Shown here: positions 58,386 to 64,000 of the stretch, piece after piece
Position numbering within the stretch: position 1 is the first letter of the stretch
Layout of the letters: the number at the start of each line of letters is the position of its first letter
Source of the DNA: Desulfocarbo sp964620595
GTDB lineage: Bacteria; Desulfobacterota; Desulfarculia; Desulfarculales; Desulfarculaceae
DNA: 64,000 nt
Direction: 5' to 3'
Assembly: GCA_964620595.1 (NCBI GenBank)
Contig: CAZUHP010000004.1
Location: 62,001 to 126,000 of the forward strand
Notes under the pieces: generated by a model
Seen by the model: only the letters and a program-made list of their open reading frames with translations
The model's database searches: none
What the model was told of the DNA's origin: nothing
Translations under genes and position numbers: made by a program

Positions 58386-59000
58386 ATGTCCACCCTGAAA
58401 ACCACCGCCGCCCTTCTGCTCTGCGCCGCGCTCCTCATGCCGGCCGGCCTCGCCCGGGCCGACGAGGTGGCAGATCTCATCCAGCGGGGGCTCAAGCTCT
58501 ACCAGGACGGCAAGCTGTCCCAGGCCATGGAAGAATTGAACTTCGCCCTGGCCCAGATGCGCCAGAAAAAGGCCGAGGCGCTTGTGGCCACCTTCCCCGA
58601 GCCGCCGGCCGGCTGGGTGGCGGACAAGCCCTCCTCGGAGAGTGCCGGCGCCGGCTTCCTGGGCGGCGGGGTGCGGGCCTCCCAGACCTACCGTCAAAAG
58701 AACGGCCAGGGCAGGGCCACCATAGAAATGATCACCGACTCGCCTCTCATCCAGTCGATGGCCACCCTGCTCTCCAACCCCATGTTCCTGCAGGGCGGAG
58801 CCCAGGGCAAGCTGGTGCGGGTGAACGGCCAAAAGGGACTGCTCAAGGAACGCTCCCCCAAGCAGGCATCCCTGCAGATACTCGTCGACAAGCAGATATT
58901 GCTCACCATCAAGGTACGCAGGTTCGAGGGGGCGGCCGGGCTGGCCAAGGAGCTGGCCGGCAAGATCGACCTGGCCAAGCTCAGGGAGCTGGTCCAGTAA
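58386..59000 (+). CDS. Exported protein of unknown function
   Basis: 204 residues from the ATG at 58386 with AAAGGAGG 8-15 bp upstream. Signal peptide about 1-25 (LLLCAALLMPAGLARA). An N-terminal TPR-like helix pair (DLIQRGLKLYQDGKLSQAME) leads to a domain with strands around GVRASQTYRQKNGQGRATIE and ILVDKQILLTIKVRR. Reads as a periplasmic protein. Family not recognised. It starts 56 bp after the HD-GYP-type stop, so it may share that transcript. Confidence 0.75.
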   Translation: MSTLKTTAALLLCAALLMPAGLARADEVADLIQRGLKLYQDGKLSQAMEELNFALAQMRQKKAEALVATFPEPPAGWVADKPSSESAGAGFLGGGVRASQTYRQKNGQGRATIEMITDSPLIQSMATLLSNPMFLQGGAQGKLVRVNGQKGLLKERSPKQASLQILVDKQILLTIKVRRFEGAAGLAKELAGKIDLAKLRELVQ

Positions 59001-59085
59001 CCCAGCGGCTGTTGACCGCAGCCGCGCGTGGTGCGTGGGGGCCAGGCTGAGGCCCCAATCCTCAACCGATCCAAGGAGGCGGGAC

Positions 59086-59376
59086 ATGAAGGCTGGCATC
59101 ATCTTCACCGGTACGGGCCCCATCCTCATCCTGACCACCTACGGCTCCTTTGACGACTCCAAGTTCGTGGAGAAGCTGGCCCGCAAGGGCATCATGAAGT
59201 TCATGGCCTTCGAGCTGGACCCCGAACTGGTGCGCCAGCGCTACGGCCACCAGTTCGACGCCATCGTGAGCGACCTGCGGCAAAGCGACGACCTGCGGGT
59301 GCTGGACTACAACGGCCACAACGTCTTCTACAACTTCTCCTTCAACGAGCTGGGCCCGCCCCTCATGCGCGAATAG
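59086..59376 (+). CDS. Small protein of unknown function (96 residues)
   Basis: Starts at ATG 59086 with AAGGAGG upstream. Compact alpha/beta pattern: AGIIFTGTGPILILTTYGSF, FVEKLARKGIMKFMAFELD, then YGHQFDAIVSDLRQSDDL. No cysteines, no signal peptide. Small size and regular strands suggest a folded single domain. Family not recognised. Confidence 0.72.
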   Translation: MKAGIIFTGTGPILILTTYGSFDDSKFVEKLARKGIMKFMAFELDPELVRQRYGHQFDAIVSDLRQSDDLRVLDYNGHNVFYNFSFNELGPPLMRE

Positions 59377-59413
59377 GAGCCAAGGCCTGGCAGCAATCTC
59401 TCTCGGCAAGCAC

Positions 59414-59442
59414 TTGACCAGTCCCGGCCCAGGTGCTAAGAA
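59414..59442 (+). promoter_or_regulatory. Promoter of the aminotransferase attenuator
   Basis: TTGACC (59414-59419), 17-bp spacer, TAAGAA (59437-59442). -35 5/6, -10 3/6. Start near 59449, giving a leader RNA of about 240 nt to the aminotransferase ATG. Confidence 0.5.
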
Positions 59443-59466
59443 TGGACGGGAGGGAGAGAGAGAGCC

Positions 59467-59598
59467 ATGATTCGGACGGTGGCGGCAGAGCTGGCGGTGG
59501 AGCCGAGGGGGGCGAAGCTGGTAGCGGTGGAGCCGATGGCGGCGGAGCGATTTAGCTATTATTGGCCTCGACGCCGCCGGTATGTCCGCAGGGCTTGA
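59467..59598 (+). CDS. Leader peptide of a putative aromatic-amino-acid attenuator
   Basis: 43 codons from ATG 59467 behind a purine-rich ribosome site (gggagggagag). An in-frame ATG at 59536 would give a 20-residue peptide, a more usual leader size. The C-terminal part reads FSYYWPRRRRYVRRA: TTT AGC TAT TAT TGG are at 59551-59565, and the stop TGA is at 59596. Tyr-Tyr-Trp next to Phe in so short an ORF is what control codons of aromatic operons look like. A stalled ribosome there would leave 59585-59595 free, while one at the stop would cover it. The ORF has no other sign of being a normal gene. Confidence 0.6.
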   Translation: MIRTVAAELAVEPRGAKLVAVEPMAAERFSYYWPRRRRYVRRA

Positions 59599-59635
59599 GT
59601 TCCCGCTGAACCCAAAGAGCAACACCAGCCGCGGA
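59585..59635 (+). promoter_or_regulatory. Antiterminator pairing of the attenuator
   Basis: TCCGC (59585-59589), bulged AG, GGCT (59592-59595) is complementary to the whole 5' arm AGCCGCGGA (59627-59635) of the terminator. The two pairings are exclusive. A further upstream pairing, GGCGGCG (59538-59544) with CGCCGCC (59572-59578), encloses the control codons. Confidence 0.55.
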
Positions 59636-59667
59636 TGACCGGAAAAGTCGTCCGCGGCTCTTTTTTT
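59627..59667 (+). terminator. Intrinsic terminator in the leader, 25 bp before the aminotransferase start
   Basis: AGCCGCGGATGAC (59627-59639) pairs with GTCGTCCGCGGCT (59647-59659) through 13 bp with one U-G pair and a 7-base loop, followed by C and seven Ts (59661-59667). It precedes the gene, so it must be read through for expression: an attenuator rather than an operon end. Confidence 0.88.
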
Positions 59668-59691
59668 ACCGGAAAAGCTAAGGAGGAGACC

Positions 59692-60870
59692 ATGCCCGTG
59701 GCCCAGAAGATCGCCCACTTCATCGAGCGCTCGAGCTGGATCCGCGCCATGTTCGAGGCGGGCGCCAAGTTGAAGGCGGAAAAGGGTGCGGAGAACGTCT
59801 TTGACTTCTCCCTGGGCAACCCCAACCTCGACCCGCCCGAGTCTTTCTACCAGGTGCTGGTCAAGCTGGCCGCGGACCGCACCCCGGGCATCCACGGCTA
59901 CATGCCCAATGCCGGCTACCCCGCGGTACGGGACAAGGTGGCCCGGTTCCTGTCCAAGCGCTCCAAGGCCTCCTTCACGCCCGAGGACATAATCATGACC
60001 GTGGGCGCCGGCGGAGGGTTGAACGTGGCGCTCAAGGCCATCGTGGACCCGGGTGCCGAGGTGGTGGTGCCCACACCCTACTTCGTGGAGTACGACTTCT
60101 ACCTGGACAACCACGGGGGCACGGTGAAGCGGGTGCCCACCCGCGAGGACTTCTCCCTGGACGTGGACGCCGTGGCCGACGCCATCGGCGAGCAGACCTG
60201 CGCGGTCCTGATCAACACCCCCCACAACCCCACCGGCGCCCTGTACAGCCAGGAAGAACTCCAGGACCTGGCCGCGGCGCTCAGCCACATCGGCGACAAG
60301 CGCGGCCGGCCCCTGTACCTGATAAGCGACGAACCCTACCGCGACATCGTGTTCGACGGGGTAACGGTGCCCAACCTGTTCGACATCTACCAGCACAGCA
60401 TCGTGGTCACCAGCTTCTCCAAGAACCTCAGCCTGCCTGGCGAGCGCATCGGATACGTGGCGGTGCACCCCGACATCGCCGACAAGGGCCTCCTCCTCGG
60501 CGGCATGACCCTGGCCAACCGCATCCTGGGCTTTGTCAACGCCCCGGGCCTCATGCAGCGGGCCGTGGCCGAGCTGCTGGAAGACACCGCCGACGTGGCC
60601 CAATACGCCACCAAGCGCGACCTCATGTGCCAGGTGCTGGACGAGGCGGGCTTTGAATACGTAAGGCCCAAGGGCGCCTTCTACCTGTTCCCCAAAAGCC
60701 CCATCGCCGACGACGTGAGCTTCGTAAAGGAGGCCCAAAAGGAAAACCTCCTCCTGGTGCCGGGCAGCGGCTTCATGGGGCCGGGCTACTTCCGCATCGC
60801 CTTCTGCTGCTCGGACGACACCATCACCCGGTCGGCCGAGGCCTTCAAGCGGGTCCGTGCGCGCTTCTGA
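59692..60870 (+). CDS. PLP-dependent class I/II aminotransferase
   Basis: 392 residues from the ATG at 59692 with AAGGAGG upstream. Fold-type I landmarks: FSLGNPNLDPPESFYQ, YMPNAGYPAVRDKVARFL, NTPHNPTGALYSQEEL, SDEPYRDIVFDG, and the PLP-lysine in VVTSFSKNLSLPGERIGYVA (Lys of SFSKN). C-terminal substrate arginine in GYFRIAFCC. Substrate is not readable from sequence. The leader peptide suggests aromatic amino acids, which would feed IorAB. Overlaps the start of mtaB by 14 bp. Confidence 0.93.
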   Translation: MPVAQKIAHFIERSSWIRAMFEAGAKLKAEKGAENVFDFSLGNPNLDPPESFYQVLVKLAADRTPGIHGYMPNAGYPAVRDKVARFLSKRSKASFTPEDIIMTVGAGGGLNVALKAIVDPGAEVVVPTPYFVEYDFYLDNHGGTVKRVPTREDFSLDVDAVADAIGEQTCAVLINTPHNPTGALYSQEELQDLAAALSHIGDKRGRPLYLISDEPYRDIVFDGVTVPNLFDIYQHSIVVTSFSKNLSLPGERIGYVAVHPDIADKGLLLGGMTLANRILGFVNAPGLMQRAVAELLEDTADVAQYATKRDLMCQVLDEAGFEYVRPKGAFYLFPKSPIADDVSFVKEAQKENLLLVPGSGFMGPGYFRIAFCCSDDTITRSAEAFKRVRARF

Positions 60871-62155
60871 GCCCGAAGAACCCGGCTTCTACCTGGTCGC
60901 CAGCCTGGGCTGCAAGGTCAACCAGGCAGAGGCCGCCTACCTGCGGCGGGAGCTGGAAAGCCGGGGCCTCCGCCCGGCCCGGAACGGCCAAGAGGCCCGG
61001 GTGGCGGTGCTTCTCACCTGCGCCGTGACCAGCGCCGCCGCCCGCCAGTCCCGCCAGGCGGCCCGGCGGCTGGCCCGGGCCCACCCGGGCGGGCAGGTGG
61101 TGGTCACCGGCTGCGACGCCCAGGCCGAGCCCCAGGCCTACCAGGCCGAAGGGTTCCTGGTGCTGGGCCGAGCCCGGCTGACCCACCTGGCCCAATGGGC
61201 GGGCCGCGGCGACTGGCCCGCAGAGGCGGTGGGGCCTCCTGACGCGGGTCCCCTTTGCCCGGGCTGGGAGGCCCCTGGCGAGCGCCGCACCCGCGGGCTC
61301 CTCAAGGTCCAGGACGGGTGCGACGCGGACTGCGCCTATTGCATCGTGCCCCACACCCGGGGCCGGCCCCGCAGCCTGCCCGCCGGCGAGGCCGCCGCCG
61401 CCTTTGCCGAGCTGGGCCGGGAGGCCGCCGAGGTGGTGCTGACCGGCATCCACCTGGGCCGCTGGGGATGGGACCTGACCCCGCGCCAGGAACTGGGCCA
61501 GCTCTTGCGGGCGCTCCTGGCCGCTCATCCCCGCCCGCGCCTGCGGCTCTCCTCCCTGGAATCGGCCGAGATAACCGATGACCTGGTGGAGCTGATGGCA
61601 GCCGAGCCGCGCATCTGCCCTCACCTGCACGTACCCTTGCAGACCGGCTGCGACCGGCTCCTGGAGGCCATGGGCCGCCCCTACCGCGCGGCGGACTACG
61701 CAGCCAGGCTCCAGCAGGTGGCAGCCCGGCTGCCCGGCATCTGCCTGGGCGCGGACGTACTGGTCGGCCTTCCCGGCGAGGACGCCCAAGCCTTTGCCCA
61801 GACCCGGGACCTCATCCAAGAGTTGCCCATCGCCTACCTGCACGTGTTCCCCTACTCCCCCCGGCCCGGCACCCGGGCGGCGGACATGCCCGGCCGGCCC
61901 CCGGGCGCCGAGGTGCGCCGCCGGGCCGAGCTGCTCAGAAAACTGGGCAGGGCCAAGCGCCTGGCCTTTGTGCGCTCCCAGGTGGGCCGCCGCCTGAGCG
62001 TGGTGGTGGAGGGTTCCGGCCTGGGCCGCTCTGCCAACTACTGCCTGGTGGAGTTGGAGCAAGACCTGGAACCAGGCACCGTGGTGCAGGTGCGGGCCAC
62101 CGGCGTGGCGGCAGAGGCGCCCGAGCCGCGGCTCTGCGGCGTGGTCTCGCTTTGA
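60857..62155 (+). CDS. mtaB: tRNA (N6-threonylcarbamoyladenosine37-C2) methylthiotransferase MtaB-like
   Basis: 432 residues from a GTG at 60857 inside the aminotransferase end. The N-terminal block is SLGCKVNQAEAAYLRRELES, which marks the MtaB rather than MiaB branch. Radical-SAM motif CDADCAYCIVPHTRGRPRS. Later HLHVPLQTGCDRLLEAMGR. The TRAM region at the end is short. Adds 2-methylthio to t6A37 of tRNA. The window thus holds both methylthiotransferases (miaB at 29122). Confidence 0.92.
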   Translation: MRASEPEEPGFYLVASLGCKVNQAEAAYLRRELESRGLRPARNGQEARVAVLLTCAVTSAAARQSRQAARRLARAHPGGQVVVTGCDAQAEPQAYQAEGFLVLGRARLTHLAQWAGRGDWPAEAVGPPDAGPLCPGWEAPGERRTRGLLKVQDGCDADCAYCIVPHTRGRPRSLPAGEAAAAFAELGREAAEVVLTGIHLGRWGWDLTPRQELGQLLRALLAAHPRPRLRLSSLESAEITDDLVELMAAEPRICPHLHVPLQTGCDRLLEAMGRPYRAADYAARLQQVAARLPGICLGADVLVGLPGEDAQAFAQTRDLIQELPIAYLHVFPYSPRPGTRAADMPGRPPGAEVRRRAELLRKLGRAKRLAFVRSQVGRRLSVVVEGSGLGRSANYCLVELEQDLEPGTVVQVRATGVAAEAPEPRLCGVVSL

Positions 62156-62180
62156 CTTGGCCCCCGGCCTTGGGTATCTT
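62152..62180 (+). promoter_or_regulatory. Promoter for the TPR gene
   Basis: TTGACT (62152-62157), 17-bp spacer, TATCTT (62175-62180): 5/6 and 4/6. The -35 contains the mtaB stop codon. Start near 62187. Confidence 0.62.
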
Positions 62181-62219
62181 ATCTCACGAGTCCTTTTTAT
62201 CTCCTTAAGGTGGGTAGTT

Positions 62220-63995
62220 ATGATCCGCCCCCTCTTTTGGGCCCTCGTGTGTGTGCTGCTGGCGGCTGGCGGAGTGCCGGCCCAGGAGCCGGTCGCGGCC
62301 GAGGCCACCGGGCCCCACCTGGTGTCCGTGCGCTTCTCCCTGGCCGGCAAGCCGGTGGAGGTGGGAGCCGGCGGGGTGCTGGCCCTGCACCCCGACGCGC
62401 CCTTCCGGGTGCTGGGGGCCAAGACCGATGCCTGGCTGGACTTTGGCCTGCGCATCCGCCTCCAGGGTTATCCCCAGGTCGATCTAAATAATTTCCACAC
62501 ACTTAGCGAGATACTCGGCCCCAAGGTCTACGAGGACGCCAAGCTGGCGGTCCAGGTGCTCAAGGAAGGCCAGGTGCTGGGCGAGGTGCGCCTGGAGGCC
62601 AACCTCCTGCCCATCGACTGGCTGCGCCGGGCCCAAGCGGCGGATACCTTGGAGCAGAAGATAACCTACACCCGCCGGGCCTGGCAGCTCACCCCGGACG
62701 ACCGCCTGCTCCTCACCCGCCTGGTGGACCTTCTGGTGGAGGCCCACCGCTACCAGGAGGCGATCGAGCTTCTGGAAAGCCGCTCCCTGGAGCAGGACGA
62801 CCCGCGCCTGCTGCGCCAACTTGCCGATCTCTATGAAAAAAGTGGCCAAAAAGACAAGGCGGCCGCCACCCTGAGCAAGCTGGCGGCAGAAGGCCCCCCT
62901 GACCGCGCCCTTCTCTCCCGCCTGGCCGCTCTTTACGAGGAGCTGGGCCGCTGGGAGGAGGCAGCCCAGGTGCTGGGCCGTCTCCTGGAGGGCCAGCGCG
63001 GGGCGCAGCGCGGGGAGACCTTCCTGCGCCTGGCCGAGGCCCTGGAGCGCGCCGGCAAGAAGAAGGAGGCGGCCCAGGCCCTGGAGCACGCCAGCCGCCT
63101 GAAGCCCGCGGACGCCGGCCTGTGGCGCCGCCTGGCCCAGAGCCGGCGCGAGGCCCAGGACCTCCCCGGCGCCATCGCCGCCCTGCGCCGGGCAATAGAA
63201 CTGGAACCCGCCAAGCAGGACCTGCGCCTGGAGCTGGCCGAGGCCTACCTGGCGGCCGGGGCCAAGCGCGAGGCCGCGGCCCAACTCCATGAGGCCGCCC
63301 GCCTGCGGCCGGGCGACGCGGCCCTCTGGCTGCGCCTGGCCCGGCTGTACCAGGAGCTACAGGACCGCAAGGCCCTGGCCCGGGTGTACGAGCACCTGGT
63401 AATCCTCAGGCCCAACGATGCGGATTTACTGTACAACATGGCGGTGCTCTCCCTGGAGGGAGAGAAGCTGGCCGAGGCCCTGGGCTATCTGGAACGGGCC
63501 CTGAAGCTCAAGCCCGGCGACCGCGACATACGCGAGACCATCCTGGACGTACTGCTGCAAATGGGCAAGTGGAAACGGGCGGTGAAGCTGGCCCGCGAAC
63601 TGCTGCGGGAAAAACCAGACCCGAAGTTGGTGCTCAGCCTGTATCCCCCCCTCTCCCAGAACCGCCCCGGCGACCTGGCCCGGCTCATGGACCTGGTGCT
63701 GGCCGCCGGGCCCCAGGAGGCCAAGTTCTACAAGCTGCGGGCCGCCCTGGCCCTGGACCGCAAAAAGCCCCAGGCGGCCATCAAGGCCCTGGAGCAAGGG
63801 ATCGCGGCCCACCCCCAGGACCTGAGCATGCGCTGGGACCTGGCCGGCCTGTACGAGGCCGAGGGGCAGAACCAAAAGGCCCTGGAGCAACTGGGGACCA
63901 TCCTGGACCAGGACCCCGAGTTCCCCGGGGCCGAGGAGCGCTATTTGCAGCTCAAGACCCTGAGCCTGAAACCCGGAGCCAACCACAAGCCATGA
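62220..63995 (+). CDS. Exported tetratricopeptide-repeat protein
   Basis: 591 residues from the ATG at 62220 (AAGGTGGG upstream). Signal peptide about 1-21 (ALVCVLLAAGGVPAQ). Residues 25-150 hold a beta-rich region (SVRFSLAGKPVEVGAGGVLA). From about 160 on there are about eleven TPR units, e.g. LWRRLAQSRREAQDLPGAIA and LGYLERALKLKPGDRDIRET. TPR arrays bind proteins or assemble envelope complexes. A lipid or polysaccharide partner cannot be told. The last bases overlap a following ATG (63992). Confidence 0.85.
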   Translation: MIRPLFWALVCVLLAAGGVPAQEPVAAEATGPHLVSVRFSLAGKPVEVGAGGVLALHPDAPFRVLGAKTDAWLDFGLRIRLQGYPQVDLNNFHTLSEILGPKVYEDAKLAVQVLKEGQVLGEVRLEANLLPIDWLRRAQAADTLEQKITYTRRAWQLTPDDRLLLTRLVDLLVEAHRYQEAIELLESRSLEQDDPRLLRQLADLYEKSGQKDKAAATLSKLAAEGPPDRALLSRLAALYEELGRWEEAAQVLGRLLEGQRGAQRGETFLRLAEALERAGKKKEAAQALEHASRLKPADAGLWRRLAQSRREAQDLPGAIAALRRAIELEPAKQDLRLELAEAYLAAGAKREAAAQLHEAARLRPGDAALWLRLARLYQELQDRKALARVYEHLVILRPNDADLLYNMAVLSLEGEKLAEALGYLERALKLKPGDRDIRETILDVLLQMGKWKRAVKLARELLREKPDPKLVLSLYPPLSQNRPGDLARLMDLVLAAGPQEAKFYKLRAALALDRKKPQAAIKALEQGIAAHPQDLSMRWDLAGLYEAEGQNQKALEQLGTILDQDPEFPGAEERYLQLKTLSLKPGANHKP

Positions 63996-64000
63996 GCCCG
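63992..64000 (+). CDS. Start of a further gene, cut by the window
   Basis: ATG at 63992 overlaps the TPR gene stop as ATGA, then AGC CCG to the end. Only three codons are seen, but the overlap is the same as at most other junctions in this window, so a cotranscribed gene is likely. Confidence 0.5.

Overview
The window is a GC-rich (roughly two-thirds or more G+C by eye), densely coding bacterial chromosome segment of about 62 protein genes. No rRNA, complete tRNA, CRISPR array, insertion sequence or phage module was seen. The gene set (Rnf complex with ApbE and RseC, indolepyruvate:ferredoxin oxidoreductase, a heme-c type periplasmic sensor kinase, a sigma-54 promoter ahead of flgL, GH57/DUF3536, a stand-alone AICAR transformylase) suggests an anaerobic Gram-negative of the Desulfobacterota, perhaps a GC-rich Desulfarculales-like lineage. 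That placement is inference from gene content. A run of 10 Ns at 7819-7828 shows the source is a draft scaffold.

Layout. 1-144: 3' end of a rubrerythrin-like gene. 162-10325 (minus): an ABC-dependent surface polysaccharide locus. It holds a polyprenyl-phosphate sugar transferase, Wzm and Wzt (Wzt with a C-terminal polymer-recognition domain), a methyltransferase that may cap chain ends, a two-domain glycosyltransferase, a single glycosyltransferase and an unknown membrane protein, most joined by short overlaps. 10385-13160 (minus): dksA, moaC, dnaJ, a small unknown gene and rpoZ. 13205-17866 (minus): a Gld-type ABC exporter set (ATPase, permease, GldG-like, DUF4340). 18019-24611: SagB-like oxidoreductase, GH57, a DsbA-like protein with four N-terminal repeats, AICAR transformylase. 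24775-33803: unknown gene, nadK, histidine kinase, rhomboid protease, miaB, bifunctional nuclease, two PHP phosphoesterases and a cysteine-cluster protein. 34006-36795: a very large FlgL behind a near-perfect sigma-54 promoter. 36792-42113: metallo-beta-lactamase-fold hydrolase, porin, iorBA. 42418-44607: GNAT protein and a cytoplasmic two-component pair. 44877-52538: rnfCDGEA, an RnfB fused to a GltD/NfnB-like flavoprotein domain, and apbE. 52893-58329: universal stress protein, rseC, heme sensor kinase, cysteine-cluster protein, HD-GYP-type protein. 58386-64000: two unknown genes, an aminotransferase, mtaB and a TPR protein.

Functional picture. The Rnf complex would couple ferredoxin:NAD(H) electron transfer to an ion gradient. 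ApbE would attach FMN to RnfG and RnfD, and IorAB would supply reduced ferredoxin from aryl-pyruvates. The aminotransferase at 59692 could make those aryl-pyruvates from aromatic amino acids.

Most interesting points. (1) The aminotransferase is preceded by what reads as a complete ribosome-mediated attenuator: promoter, short leader ORF with a Phe-Ser-Tyr-Tyr-Trp run, an antiterminator segment just before the leader stop codon, and a 13-bp terminator hairpin with a U-tract. (2) RnfB carries a fused NAD(P)H-type flavoprotein module. (3) The rnfG translation start is duplicated 151 bp upstream. (4) A 9-bp G8C/C8G microsatellite recurs inside three unrelated genes and encodes the same Pro/Ala peptide. 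(5) The N gap interrupts the Wzt Walker A motif but is explained by a 5-bp contig-end overlap.
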